DNA of 64,000 nucleotides from Aliivibrio sifiae (GCF_002954715.1 NZ_MSCP01000001.1:676012-740011); one strand, 5' to 3'; shown: positions 1-9,324, counted from the first letter of the stretch. A program made the numbers and translations. Notes: generated from the sequence alone by a model not told the origin.

Positions 1-2
1 TT

Positions 3-35
3 AAAAAGCCCAATCAGAAATGATTGGGCTTTTTG
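3..35. terminator. intrinsic terminator of an off-window gene
   Basis: A perfect inverted repeat (AAAAAGCCCAATCA / TGATTGGGCTTTTT) with a GAAA loop is followed by a T run and preceded by an A run, so it can act on either strand. The gene it serves lies outside the window. Confidence 0.8.
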
Positions 36-235
36 ACGTTTTCAGCAGAGTAAAAAAGAGACTCGATTCATAATCTCAATAACTAGCACTAAGCTGGTAG
101 GTGCAACCTTGCTCAGGTCGAGCTCACGCTGCTCTAGTTCCTTTAAATAGAAAGCAGAAGCTCAATTAGAAATGATTGGGCTTCTTGACATTTATAGCAA
201 AGTAAAATGACTCTATAATTGTCAGAAATAAGAGT
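19..235 (+). repeat. diverged tandem copy of the terminator segment (offset 152)
   Basis: The sequence at 5-75 recurs in diverged form at about 157-230. AATGATTGGG occurs at 19-28 and again at 171-180, and the downstream parts also align (TTTTTGACGTTTTCAGCAGA versus TTCTTGACATTTATAGCAAA). The second hairpin has a mismatch and a weaker T run. This looks like an old duplication. Confidence 0.6.
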
Positions 236-414
236 TACTTGATAAAGACCATTATTACCGATTAAATCACTTAATGGCTGCGTTAAAAAATAGTATTGCA
301 GAATAACTACTTATCATATTCTACCCTAAGCGATTTTTCCTGTGTAATAAATAGATCATCCAGTTAATTACATTGGTATAAGATCTAAATGATAATTCTA
401 TTATGAAAAATCAT

Positions 415-423
415 TGCTATATT
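415..423 (+). promoter_or_regulatory. candidate extended -10 promoter element
   Basis: TGCTATATT fits an extended -10 (TGn plus TATATT at 418-423). It would place a transcript start near 430, about 14 bases before the first stem of the structured element at 444. No convincing -35 is seen, which extended -10 promoters can do without. Confidence 0.35.
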
Positions 424-443
424 ATGAACAGATATGCTATTTT

Positions 444-593
444 CGTTCACAATCTCGGAGTCGCTCTGGGGGAGACGCGTTTTACTATCAAAGAAAGTAG
501 TAAATACGTAGGGTAGGTATCAGCAAGAGTATTGTTGATAGAAGGGATACTAGTGACAAAACGTCACGTTTATGGGAAACCCAACAGTGAACG
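444..593 (+). ncRNA. candidate structured RNA or 5' leader
   Basis: A seven-base closing stem (CGTTCAC 444-450 with GTGAACG 587-593) encloses at least four local hairpins: 481-487/498-504 (7 bp), 518-526/532-540 (9 bp, one G-U), 553-557/563-567 (5 bp) and 573-576/580-583 (4 bp). This many nested perfect stems in 150 bases is unusual for intergenic DNA. It is co-oriented with the norspermidine operon 246 bases downstream, so a cis-regulatory leader is possible, as is a separate small RNA. I do not recognise a known riboswitch class. A mobile palindromic element is the main alternative. Confidence 0.35.
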
Positions 594-710
594 CATTTAA
601 ATTACACACCACAATCCGCTTTATTTTTCCAATCTGTCCGGTTCTTGAAGCTAGAAGCATTACTGAACCTTGAATCTCTGAAAAATCATAGCCATTACTT
701 GGCTTAACTT

Positions 711-730
711 CCATAAGCACATTGCTATGG
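711..730 (+). other. leader hairpin
   Basis: CCATAAGCA and TGCTATGG form an eight-pair stem with one bulged A and a three-base loop. It lies between the candidate structured RNA and the first gene. Its function is unknown. Confidence 0.4.
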
Positions 731-758
731 AATGCATTTTTACATCTTAACTTTCTTA

Positions 759-813
759 TCCTTTAGTTTTTGGCATTTTTTTGTCAAAAAAATAGCATGA
801 TTAAGTTAAAGGA
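759..813 (+). promoter_or_regulatory. stem that can hide the leader-ORF ribosome binding site
   Basis: TCCTTTA (759-765) is the exact complement of TAAAGGA (807-813). The latter is the best Shine-Dalgarno sequence in the leader and precedes the five-codon ORF at 818. An inner hairpin (A plus seven T at 775-782, GTC loop, seven A plus T at 786-793) would bring the two arms together. The pairing is seen in the sequence; a regulatory role is inferred. Confidence 0.35.
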
Positions 814-817
814 ATAT

Positions 818-835
818 ATGATTTTTCAAGGTTAG
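818..835 (+). CDS. possible five-residue leader peptide (MIFQG)
   Basis: ATG ATT TTT CAA GGT TAG starts four bases after a strong AAAGGA and stops four bases before the ATG of the first operon gene. The layout suits translational coupling or leader-peptide control of a polyamine operon, as known for ornithine-sensing speFL in enterobacteria. The peptide is unrelated to speFL as far as I can see, and the ORF could be chance. Confidence 0.25.
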   Translation: MIFQG

Positions 836-839
836 AAAA

Positions 840-3746
840 ATGAGTACACTTTTTGATGTCAATGCTGACATTGTAATACCAAAATTTTCAGTTGAAATTC
901 CTATCGTCGATGAACTTTATGACTTAACTCCAGATCATCACGTTGTTGAACAATCTAAAAATGAATCCAAAGTCCGATCCTATCCTCGTCGTTTTCCAAT
1001 AGCGATACAACAAGCATGTGGTGCACTAGTTGAGGATACTCGAGGGCAAATTTATTTAGATTGTCTTGCAGGAGCAGGTGCTCTCGCACTAGGTTATAAC
1101 CACCCCGAAATTAATCAAGCACTTAAGGAGCATATAGATTCAGGCCTACCGTATCAAACACTAGATATAACCACCCCTGTTAAAAATAAATTTATTCAAC
1201 AGGTTAAATCATTCTTACCTTCTTATTTTTCAGAGTCTTCGGTTATTCAATTTTGCGGACCTTCCGGAGCAGATGCTGTAGAAGCAGCAATAAAGTTAGC
1301 AAAGCAAACGACAGGTCGAAACACTATGTTTGCTTTTCGTGGGGCTTATCATGGTATGACTAATGGCACTATGGGATTAATGGGTAATCTCAGTACAAAA
1401 GTCCGTCGAACGGGTTTAATGTCAGATGTTCATTTTATGCCATTTCCATACGATCTCCGCTGTCCTTTTGGTATCGGAGGAGAGGTTGGTGCGAAAGCGA
1501 GCATTCGCTATATCGAACGTTTATTAAATGACGATGAATCAGGAATTATGAAACCTGCAGCCATGATCGTCGAGCCCATCCAAGGAGAAGGTGGTGTTAT
1601 TCCAGCGCCAGCATTTTGGTTAAAAGAATTACGTAGAGTCTGTAACGAACATAATATTCTATTAATTCTTGATGAAATTCAATGTGGTGTAGCTAAGTCG
1701 GGGGACAACTTTGCATTTGAAGAGTCAGGGATCACGCCTGATATTCTTTGCCTATCGAAAGCTATTGGTGGTGGATTACCAATGTCATTGCTTGTATTTA
1801 ACAAGACGATAGATACTTGGAATGCAGGAGAGCACACGGGAACCTTTAGAGGAAACCAGCTTGCTATGGTATCAGGATCAAAAGCATTAGAGATAATACA
1901 ACGTGATAATTTAGTAACTAAAGCGCAAGCTGTTGGAGAGTATTTTAAAAAAGGATTGCAAGCAATTCAACAGCGAGTCAGTTGTATTGCTGAAGTGCGT
2001 GGTCGCGGCCTTATGTTGGGTATCGAGATCCAACAAAGAGACGGAAGTAAAAATAAGTTTGGAGAACCAAATAGTGATGGTGAACTTACATTAGCGATTC
2101 AACGGGCTGCCTTAGAGCGTGGACTTATGATTGAAAAAGGAGGTCGAGATGGGTCCGTTCTTCGTTTCTTACCTCCCTTAATTATTAGCCTTGAACAAAT
2201 AGATTTTGCGTTAAAAGTACTAGAGAAAGCCATTATTTCACTCATGCCTGAAGAGCAATATGAGCAATATGAGCAACATAAGCAAGATCCGCAAGACAGT
2301 TGGAAGCAACATTTCATCCAAACTGGTGAAGGAGGATCTGAACAATTCCTCACGATGCTAAACCACACTAACAAAGCACTGTCTTCTGTATTTGAAAAGA
2401 TAGATAAGCCTTACTCTGGACTTGAACCTGCACTGCTTGAACAAGCAATCCATAACATTGATTTCGATAGTAAGCCAAATAACTTGCGTGATGTTATTGA
2501 TCACACAATCAATTTGGTAATCAAAAACGCCATCTTTGTCCAGCATCCTCATTGCATTGCTCACCTTCATACACCACCATTATTATCTGCAATTGCTGCA
2601 GAGGCGATGATAGCGGCTTTAAATCAATCAATGGATTCTTGGGATCAAGCTTCATCTGCAACTTACGTCGAGCAAAAAGTGATTAATTGGGTTTGTGGAA
2701 AATACCAGTTAGGTCATAAGGCTGACGGTGTTTTTACTAGCGGTGGTACACAAAGCAATTTAATGGGGTTACTGCTTGCTAGGGATTGGATTTCCGACAG
2801 AATGAGCGATCATTCTATTCAACAAATGGGCTTACCTGATTACGCAGATAGGTTGCGAATCATATGCTCTAAAAAATCACATTTTACTATCCAAAAATCA
2901 GCCTCTTTATTGGGTTTAGGGGAGAGTTCAGTATGTAGTGTTGATACTAATGGTAATGGGACGATTAATATCGATTCATTAGAAAAAACGCTTCATGAAT
3001 TAAAAGAAAGTGACTTAATTCCTTTTGTATTAGTAGGAACTGCAGGGACGACGGATCATGGTGCTATTGATGATTTATCGGCTCTTGCTGATCTAACTCA
3101 AACAGAAGGTATGTGGTTCCATGTTGATGCTGCTTATGGTGGTGCGCTGGTATTAAGTCGCCATAAGAAGCGTTTGAACGGTATTGATAAAGCAGATTCA
3201 CTCAGTGTTGATTTTCATAAACTGTTTTATCAAACAGTCAGCTGTGGTGCGTTATTAGTGAAAGATAAATCACACCTTGGTTATTTATTACATCATGCTG
3301 AGTACTTAAATCGAGAAGAGGATGAACTGCCTAATTTAGTTGATAAGTCGATTGCGACAACGAAACGATTTGATGCGCTAAAAGTCTTTATGACAATGCA
3401 AAGTGTCGGGCCAGATCAGCTAGGTAAAATGTACGATCATTTGTTAGACCAGACGCAACAAGTCGCTGAATTAATTACTCACCGTGAGGGTTTTGAATTA
3501 CTGGAAATACCTTCATTAACAACCATTTTATTTCGAGTTAAAAATAAAAATATCAAAGAGTTAAATGGTTTTAACAAAAAGCTGAGAGTTGAAGCATTAA
3601 TTCGTGGAATTGCAGTGTTAGGTGAAACTGTTGTGGATGAAAAGACGGCGTTGAAATTCACCATATTAAATCCATGTTTAAAGATCAGTGATTTTGAGTC
3701 TTTATTAGAGAAAATTGAAAATTTAATAATTGAATTAGAAAAATAA
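840..3746 (+). CDS. fused L-2,4-diaminobutyrate aminotransferase / decarboxylase
   Basis: This 968-residue bifunctional PLP enzyme makes 1,3-diaminopropane from aspartate semialdehyde by way of 2,4-diaminobutyrate, the first stage of norspermidine synthesis. Residues ~40-470 are a class III aminotransferase, with GPSGADAVEAAIKLAK, IVEPIQGEGG, LDEIQCG and Schiff-base Lys307 in LSKAIGGG. Residues ~520-968 are a group II decarboxylase, with TSGGTQSN, HVDAAYGG and PLP Lys794 in DFHKLF. The joining segment near 475-490 is rich in Glu, Gln and Tyr. The same fusion is known in Vibrio upstream of the carboxynorspermidine genes. AAGG eight bases upstream supports the ATG. The next gene starts 13 bases after the stop. 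Confidence 0.93.
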   Translation: MSTLFDVNADIVIPKFSVEIPIVDELYDLTPDHHVVEQSKNESKVRSYPRRFPIAIQQACGALVEDTRGQIYLDCLAGAGALALGYNHPEINQALKEHIDSGLPYQTLDITTPVKNKFIQQVKSFLPSYFSESSVIQFCGPSGADAVEAAIKLAKQTTGRNTMFAFRGAYHGMTNGTMGLMGNLSTKVRRTGLMSDVHFMPFPYDLRCPFGIGGEVGAKASIRYIERLLNDDESGIMKPAAMIVEPIQGEGGVIPAPAFWLKELRRVCNEHNILLILDEIQCGVAKSGDNFAFEESGITPDILCLSKAIGGGLPMSLLVFNKTIDTWNAGEHTGTFRGNQLAMVSGSKALEIIQRDNLVTKAQAVGEYFKKGLQAIQQRVSCIAEVRGRGLMLGIEIQQRDGSKNKFGEPNSDGELTLAIQRAALERGLMIEKGGRDGSVLRFLPPLIISLEQIDFALKVLEKAIISLMPEEQYEQYEQHKQDPQDSWKQHFIQTGEGGSEQFLTMLNHTNKALSSVFEKIDKPYSGLEPALLEQAIHNIDFDSKPNNLRDVIDHTINLVIKNAIFVQHPHCIAHLHTPPLLSAIAAEAMIAALNQSMDSWDQASSATYVEQKVINWVCGKYQLGHKADGVFTSGGTQSNLMGLLLARDWISDRMSDHSIQQMGLPDYADRLRIICSKKSHFTIQKSASLLGLGESSVCSVDTNGNGTINIDSLEKTLHELKESDLIPFVLVGTAGTTDHGAIDDLSALADLTQTEGMWFHVDAAYGGALVLSRHKKRLNGIDKADSLSVDFHKLFYQTVSCGALLVKDKSHLGYLLHHAEYLNREEDELPNLVDKSIATTKRFDALKVFMTMQSVGPDQLGKMYDHLLDQTQQVAELITHREGFELLEIPSLTTILFRVKNKNIKELNGFNKKLRVEALIRGIAVLGETVVDEKTALKFTILNPCLKISDFESLLEKIENLIIELEK

Positions 3747-3759
3747 GGGTAAAACTATA

Positions 3760-5004
3760 ATGTCTATTCTACAAATTGGCGCTGGTGGCGTTGGATGGGT
3801 AATTGCACATAAAGCAGCTCAAAATAATGACACTTTAGGTGATATTACGATTGCGTCTCGTACCATTACAAAATGTGAAAAGATCATCGAATCGATTAAA
3901 GGTAAGAATAACCTAAAAGATACGACGAAAAAGTTAGAAGCAAAAGCCGTAAATGCAAATGATATTGACGCACTTGTTGTTCTTATTGAAGATGTTAAGC
4001 CTGATCTTGTCATTAATGCAGGTCCTCCATGGGTAAATATGTCTATTATGGAAGCGTGCTACCAAGCAAAAGTCTCGTATTTAGACACATCGGTAGCCGT
4101 AGATCTATGCTCGGAAGGACAACAAGTGCCTGAAGCCTATGATTGGCAATGGGGTTACCGTGAAAAATTCAAAGATGCAGGTATCACTGGCATTTTAGGT
4201 GCTGGTTTTGATCCCGGTGTAGTTAGTGTATTTGCTGCCTATGCGGTTAAACATCTGTTTGATGAGATTGAAACCATTGATGTAATGGATATTAACAATG
4301 GTGATCATGGTAAAAAGTTTGCAACCAATTTTGATCCTGAAACTAATATGTTAGAGATCCAAGGGGATTCTTTCTATTGGGAAGATGGAGAATGGAAGCA
4401 AGTTCCGTGTCATACACGTATGCTTGAGTTTGATTTCCCTCATTGTGGTAATCATAAAGTTTATTCAATGGCACATGATGAAGTGCGCTCCATGAAAGAG
4501 TTTATCCCTGCAAAACGGATTGAATTCTGGATGGGTTTTGGTGACACCTACTTAAATTATTTTAATTGTATGCGTGATATTGGTTTATTAAGTCCTGAAC
4601 CACTGACATTACATGACGGTACGGTTGTTCAACCTCTACATGTATTAAAAGCGTTATTGCCAGATCCAACCTCTCTTGCTCCCGGTTATACAGGATTAAC
4701 TTGTATTGGAACTTGGGTGCAGGGTAAAAAAGACGGTAAAGAACGCAGTGTATTTATTTACAATAATGCGGATCATGAAGTGGCATATGAGGACGTAGAG
4801 CATCAAGCGGTCTCTTATACTACAGGTGTACCTGCAATTACTGCAGCATTACAATTTTTTCGTGGTAAATGGGCTGATGCTGGTGTTTTCAATATGGAAC
4901 AATTAAATCCTGATCCGTTTCTCGAAACGATGCCAACAATTGGCCTGGATTGGCATGTGCAAGAGTTAGTGCCAGGGCAAGCAAAGATCAATACGTTAAA
5001 ATAA
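3760..5004 (+). CDS. carboxynorspermidine dehydrogenase (synthase)
   Basis: This 414-residue saccharopine-dehydrogenase-like enzyme joins 1,3-diaminopropane and aspartate semialdehyde, with NADPH reduction, to carboxynorspermidine. The N-terminus MSILQIGAGGVGWVIAHK is a Rossmann GxGxxG motif. LDTSVAVDL and GAGFDPGVVSVFAAY are typical of the LYS9-like family. It is the middle gene of the three-gene norspermidine operon, between the diaminopropane-forming fusion and nspC, so substrate and product are set by context. Short forms annotated as saccharopine dehydrogenase are common misnomers for this protein. Confidence 0.92.
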   Translation: MSILQIGAGGVGWVIAHKAAQNNDTLGDITIASRTITKCEKIIESIKGKNNLKDTTKKLEAKAVNANDIDALVVLIEDVKPDLVINAGPPWVNMSIMEACYQAKVSYLDTSVAVDLCSEGQQVPEAYDWQWGYREKFKDAGITGILGAGFDPGVVSVFAAYAVKHLFDEIETIDVMDINNGDHGKKFATNFDPETNMLEIQGDSFYWEDGEWKQVPCHTRMLEFDFPHCGNHKVYSMAHDEVRSMKEFIPAKRIEFWMGFGDTYLNYFNCMRDIGLLSPEPLTLHDGTVVQPLHVLKALLPDPTSLAPGYTGLTCIGTWVQGKKDGKERSVFIYNNADHEVAYEDVEHQAVSYTTGVPAITAALQFFRGKWADAGVFNMEQLNPDPFLETMPTIGLDWHVQELVPGQAKINTLK

Positions 5005-5052
5005 ATTAGGTTCTGATAATAACGTCTGAAGCTAGATAAATAACCATGGTTG

Positions 5053-5076
5053 ATGTGATGAAACTGAATATCACAT
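5053..5076 (+). other. intercistronic hairpin before nspC
   Basis: ATGTGAT (5053-5059) and ATCACAT (5070-5076) form a seven-base stem in the 103-base gap before nspC. There is no T run, so mRNA processing or stability is likelier than termination. Confidence 0.4.
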
Positions 5077-5107
5077 TAACGTTGTTAAATTAGTAGAGAA
5101 CATAATC

Positions 5108-6253
5108 ATGACGGCTCAATTGAATAAGAATAACTTAAAAACCCCTTATTTTATGATTGATGAAAAGAAGTTAGTTGCTAATCTCGAAGTAGCTAAACAA
5201 TTAAAAGAGCGATCAGGGGTCAAGTTAGTATTGGCATTAAAATGCTTTTCGACGTGGGGTATATTTAGCATCATTAAACCTTATCTTGACGGTACAACAA
5301 GCAGTGGTCCTTATGAAGTTAAATTAGGTCATGAAACTTTTGGTGGTGAAACCCATGCTTACAGTGTTGGCTATAGTGAAGATGATGTAAAAGAAGTCGT
5401 CGATATTTGCGATAAAATGATCTTTAATTCGCAATCGCAACTTACCGCTTATCGACATTTAGTTGAAGGAAAAGCATCAATAGGGCTTCGTTTAAATCCC
5501 GGAGTCAGTTACGCAGGCCAAGACTTGGCTAACCCTGCTCGTGAATTTTCACGTTTAGGAGTACAAGCTGATCATCTTGATCCTCAAGTGCTTGAGAATA
5601 TCAATGGTGTTATGTTCCACATGAATTGTGAAAATAAAGACGTAGATGCATTTTCATCGTTATTAGATTCGATTTCAGATAAATTCGGTGCTTATCTCGA
5701 TAAGCTAGAGTGGGTAAGCTTAGGTGGCGGAGTATTCTTTACATGGCCAAGTTATGATGTTGAAAAGCTCGCTTTTGTCTTAAAAATGTTTTCAGAGAAA
5801 CATAAAGTACAACTGTACCTTGAGCCGGGCGAAGCGATCATTACAAAAACAGCGGATCTTGTTGTGAGTGTGGTCGATATTGTTGAGAATGGTAAGAAAA
5901 CAGCCATAGTTGATTCTGCAACAGAAGCACATCGTCTTGATACCTTAATCTATAATGAACCAGCATCAGTATTAGAGTCTTCTGAGAATGGAAAATACAA
6001 TTATGTGATTGGATCTTGTTCATGTTTAGCGGGAGATCAGTTTTGCGAAACGCAATTTGAACAACCATTAGAAATAGGTCAGAAGTTACACCTACTAGAC
6101 AGTGCTGGTTATACCATGGTGAAGTTAAATTGGTTTAATGGTTTGAAAATGCCATCCATATACTGTGAGCGTGCGACAGGAGAGATCGAAAAACTAAATG
6201 AATTTGGTTATGACGATTTTAAACGTTCATTATCACAATGGGTTGTAAACTAA
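5108..6253 (+). CDS. nspC: carboxynorspermidine decarboxylase
   Basis: This 381-residue fold-type III PLP decarboxylase converts carboxynorspermidine to norspermidine, the last pathway step. The PLP lysine lies in [11 protein letters not shown] near residue 46. [16 protein letters not shown] and LYLEPGEA are conserved family motifs, and [11 protein letters not shown] carries the active-site cysteine region. Norspermidine is known to affect biofilm formation in Vibrio. The gene closes the operon and is followed by a clear terminator. Confidence 0.94.
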   Translation: MTAQLNKNNLKTPYFMIDEKKLVANLEVAKQLKERSGVKLVLALKCFSTWGIFSIIKPYLDGTTSSGPYEVKLGHETFGGETHAYSVGYSEDDVKEVVDICDKMIFNSQSQLTAYRHLVEGKASIGLRLNPGVSYAGQDLANPAREFSRLGVQADHLDPQVLENINGVMFHMNCENKDVDAFSSLLDSISDKFGAYLDKLEWVSLGGGVFFTWPSYDVEKLAFVLKMFSEKHKVQLYLEPGEAIITKTADLVVSVVDIVENGKKTAIVDSATEAHRLDTLIYNEPASVLESSENGKYNYVIGSCSCLAGDQFCETQFEQPLEIGQKLHLLDSAGYTMVKLNWFNGLKMPSIYCERATGEIEKLNEFGYDDFKRSLSQWVVN

Positions 6254-6271
6254 CGTTTATCTTTGTATATA

Positions 6272-6300
6272 AAAATGGCAGCATATTAGGCTGCCATTTT
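6272..6300. terminator. bidirectional terminator between nspC and the ACT-domain gene
   Basis: AAAATGGCAGC and GCTGCCATTTT form an 11-base perfect stem with A and T runs at either side. It serves the converging genes on both strands. Confidence 0.85.
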
Positions 6301-6321
6301 AATTATTTACGTAGTGTTTAG

Positions 6322-6819
6322 CTAAATAACGGTAACAACCATATCATTACTTAGTGCCTCAATTTCGGCAGCTAAGTCATCAATATTAGCACTAATTGGT
6401 AATTTTAAGCTTAATGTTGCCGTAAATACGCTGCTTCCATTTGCTGGAACCCCAATTCGATGGCTATCCATATCGATCAATTCAATTGATTCTTTCTGCA
6501 AGATATTACTAATATCATTAACGATCCCTGCTCGGTCTTCCGCATCGACTTTTAATCTTGTGTGTTGATGTTCAACAATCGTTTCTAATGCATCAGTGAA
6601 AGTGACCAATAAGTCATCTTGCGATGCAAAATAATCTTGTACTGCTTTTTTATGGTTTGTTGGGACTTCTATTTTTATTACCGCTGAGATATGAGCATCA
6701 AGGTAATGAACTTTACTTACTAGCCATTTTCCTCCTTCCTCATGGGTAACAGAGGCGAGTTGTTTAATTAAATCTGGGCTAGCAATTCCAACAAAAGCAG
6801 CAATAAATACACTTTTCAT
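6322..6819 (-). CDS. ACT-domain regulator, GcvR-like
   Basis: The 165-residue protein has two ACT-type ligand-binding domains, about 1-80 and 85-165. The second shows LKVDAEDRAGIVNDISNILQKE. In GcvR, which modulates the activator GcvA in glycine cleavage control, the same two-ACT layout is found, but no gcvA or gcv genes are near. GGAGG seven bases before the ATG fixes the start. It stands alone between convergent nspC and upstream yccS. The assignment to the GcvR-like family is fair; the regulated target is unknown. Confidence 0.75.
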   Translation of the reverse strand: MKSVFIAAFVGIASPDLIKQLASVTHEEGGKWLVSKVHYLDAHISAVIKIEVPTNHKKAVQDYFASQDDLLVTFTDALETIVEHQHTRLKVDAEDRAGIVNDISNILQKESIELIDMDSHRIGVPANGSSVFTATLSLKLPISANIDDLAAEIEALSNDMVVTVI

Positions 6820-6958
6820 AGTGAGGCCTCCAACTGAGTTAGGGTGTTCTTTTATTAAAAAGTATCTCTAACACCAGTGTAGACGCCTCGTTCTAAAAAA
6901 AATTGATAAACATCAAGTTATCGATAAGCCAAAAAGATCCAGTTCAAACTTTAGCCTT

Positions 6959-9127
6959 CTATTTTTTCTCTGTTACTTGAGTGCCTAATGTTGCTGATAA
7001 TGCATGCATTTCAGGTAAGATTTGATGCATTAAATGCAGTTGTTGTAATACCATTTTTACTGAGTTTTCATCTTCATCACGCCATTCTGATAAACGTTTC
7101 TCAATGCTTTCTTCAGCGACAATATTTAGTTTTTCACTGCACTCGGTATTACTCAGTTGGCATTGAATTTGATTCAAATGCGAATGAATAATACGGTGTG
7201 ATTCGGCAACTAATTGATGGGTTTCTTCATCTTTTAATCGTACTCTATGGGCTCCAAGCGCTGATATATAGCTTAGCATTGCATGGCATAAGCAAAGAAA
7301 GCGGAATGATTCATCCACTGCGGTTTGGTATTTCCCAGGTTCAATCAACATATTACTAATGGCTGAACTGAGGGCCGCTTCATTGTTATGAGCTTGTCTA
7401 CGAGACAATCGATATTGCAGAGAATCTTTTTTTCCTGCTCGATACTGAGCAATAATATTTGATAAATAATCTTGATGGGCATGAACGGTATCAGCCATTA
7501 CCTTGTGCAAGCGTTTAGATTGCCAATCTGGCAAGATGTAAGTCACGGCAACTACAGCTAGGACGCAGCCTACGATTGTATCTCCCAAGCGAGGAAGTAT
7601 TACCGCGTAGCCTTCGCCTAATTGGTTGAAACAGAACAAAACCAAAATGGTGATGAATGCTGTAGCAAAACCATAATTTGCAAGACGGAAAGCAAAAAAG
7701 AGCACACCAGCAATGACCATTAAGACTAACTGACTATCAAGTGAAGGGAACAAGACTAACAGTGCCGTCCCTGCCAATAAACCAATAAGTGTTCCAGCGA
7801 CGCGAGCAACGAGTTTTTCTTTGGTTGCACTGTAGTTTGGTTGGCAAACAAAAAGCGTGGTTAATAAAATCCAATAACCACGGTCTAAATCAAATGCTTG
7901 AATAATTCCATAGCCAGCAGTCAATGCTAATGCCATTCGAATTGCATGGCGAAATAGAACGGAATCTGTTGTTAGATTCGCTTTTAATCGTTGCCACATT
8001 GCTTTTGGTGTATGTGCGCCTTGATCGGCTAATACTGTATCTTCTTCTGTTTCTAAGCTGCGTTCAGGATTACTGATATTGGCAAACTGACGTTCAACGG
8101 TAGCGAGATTATTAAATAAATATTCCAATTGAATCACTGATAAGCGCCATTCTGGTCGCTGTTGTTCTTTTAGAGCAATAAGTGACTGTTGTAGTTCATC
8201 TAAAGCAAAGATAGAGGTTTGAGCGTGTTGGTAAGGTAAACCAAGAGATAAACAGCGAGCAACTTCTTTACAAGCCTCTGATTGGCTATGTAATAAATGC
8301 TTAAAGCGAAAGAGAATATCACTTCGGTTAAATGTATTAGCAAGGTCTTGATAGCGATAATGACTAGAGCTGACTCGCTCATGGATGTCTTGAGCAATAA
8401 AATAAATTTTTAGAAAGCGATCGCTTGCACCAACAACATGGCCACCTTTTGCTCTCGTTAATAAAGATGCTTTACTGTTATTCAATGCCGTCACCATTTG
8501 CGCGTTATTTTTTGCTTCTTGAAGACGGTAAGGCTGAGGTATTAGATTTGTGACGGGATGAAACAACTCACTTTTGCTATTCAAATAAGTCGCCATTGTT
8601 TCAAAAACGGTGGCTAAGTTTTGTTGTACTGGTTGTAAAGGCCAGAAAATTTGCCAAGTCAATGAGATTGAATAGTACCAAGCTGCTCCACCGAGAAGAA
8701 GCATCGGTTGATACCAAATATTAGGGCTTTCAGCTGCACCTAACATGGTGTAAATAGCGATGAGTAAGGAGCCAAATGCGATACTTGCGTAGCGAGGACC
8801 TAAAGCTCCCAGCATAATAAAAGAGAACGTTGAGCAGAAAAGACCAATTGCAAATAAGACGGGGGTTTTAAAAAGAAGCTCAATAGAGAAAGCTGCAATA
8901 GCAAAGCAAATAAATGTTAAGAAAAGAGCTTTTAATCGACCAGATAATTTATCGTCAGTTTCTGCTAGTGCTGCAGCAATAATTCCTAAAATTAATGGGG
9001 TAATAGCGGTATTTTGTTCTAGGTACCAACATGGTATAACGGCACCCACTAGAGCGATTAATACACGGACACTAAAATTAATGGTTTTATTAGACCAATA
9101 TTGACGAAAAAGTTGGTGATAGCTCAC
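6959..9127 (-). CDS. yccS: YccS-type FUSC-family inner-membrane protein
   Basis: This 722-residue protein has two clusters of membrane helices (about 18-165 and 395-530), each followed by a soluble helical part, the usual YccS/YhfK layout. Conserved pieces include GPRYASIAFGSLLIAIYTML, AQDIHERVSSSHY and GYWILLTTLFVCQPNYSAT. The length agrees with E. coli YccS (about 720). Proposed roles for the FUSC family are efflux of aromatic or toxic compounds; the substrate is not known. The start is GTG with no good ribosome binding site, but no in-frame alternative keeps the conserved N-terminus. It is divergent from helD. Confidence 0.85.
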   Translation of the reverse strand: MSYHQLFRQYWSNKTINFSVRVLIALVGAVIPCWYLEQNTAITPLILGIIAAALAETDDKLSGRLKALFLTFICFAIAAFSIELLFKTPVLFAIGLFCSTFSFIMLGALGPRYASIAFGSLLIAIYTMLGAAESPNIWYQPMLLLGGAAWYYSISLTWQIFWPLQPVQQNLATVFETMATYLNSKSELFHPVTNLIPQPYRLQEAKNNAQMVTALNNSKASLLTRAKGGHVVGASDRFLKIYFIAQDIHERVSSSHYRYQDLANTFNRSDILFRFKHLLHSQSEACKEVARCLSLGLPYQHAQTSIFALDELQQSLIALKEQQRPEWRLSVIQLEYLFNNLATVERQFANISNPERSLETEEDTVLADQGAHTPKAMWQRLKANLTTDSVLFRHAIRMALALTAGYGIIQAFDLDRGYWILLTTLFVCQPNYSATKEKLVARVAGTLIGLLAGTALLVLFPSLDSQLVLMVIAGVLFFAFRLANYGFATAFITILVLFCFNQLGEGYAVILPRLGDTIVGCVLAVVAVTYILPDWQSKRLHKVMADTVHAHQDYLSNIIAQYRAGKKDSLQYRLSRRQAHNNEAALSSAISNMLIEPGKYQTAVDESFRFLCLCHAMLSYISALGAHRVRLKDEETHQLVAESHRIIHSHLNQIQCQLSNTECSEKLNIVAEESIEKRLSEWRDEDENSVKMVLQQLHLMHQILPEMHALSATLGTQVTEKK

Positions 9128-9324
9128 GATAGGTATTATCTAATTTATGGAAAAAAGCCATCATAACAAAGTCCTATTGAGAAAAAAGTAGCAGAGAGTA
9201 GATCATTGTCTTAATACTGATCTGGGACAACAAAAAAAGAACCTGATATCCTATCCCTCTTCCAGACATTTATGGGTGTATAAATACACTCATCAATACA
9301 ATTATCTTTAGGTAGTATCGAATC

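Larger units (their letters stand above)
1..839. other. long intergenic region before the norspermidine operon
   Basis: No protein gene is visible apart from a five-codon leader ORF. The stretch holds a terminator hairpin at its left edge (gene off-window), a diverged second copy of it 152 bases on, a candidate extended -10 box, a candidate multi-stem RNA, and several hairpins up to the start of the first gene. These are listed separately. Confidence 0.7.

Noticed and set aside
444-593. Known riboswitch (c-di-GMP, TPP, glycine, cobalamin) or tRNA-like gene
   Set aside because: None of the conserved core motifs of those classes was found, so only a generic structured element is claimed.
444-593. 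Miniature inverted-repeat transposable element
   Set aside because: The terminal repeats are only seven bases and no clear target duplication flanks them; kept as an alternative, not called.
5053-5076. Possible CRP site TGTGA...TCACA before nspC
   Set aside because: The spacer is 12 bases rather than six, so it is better read as a hairpin.
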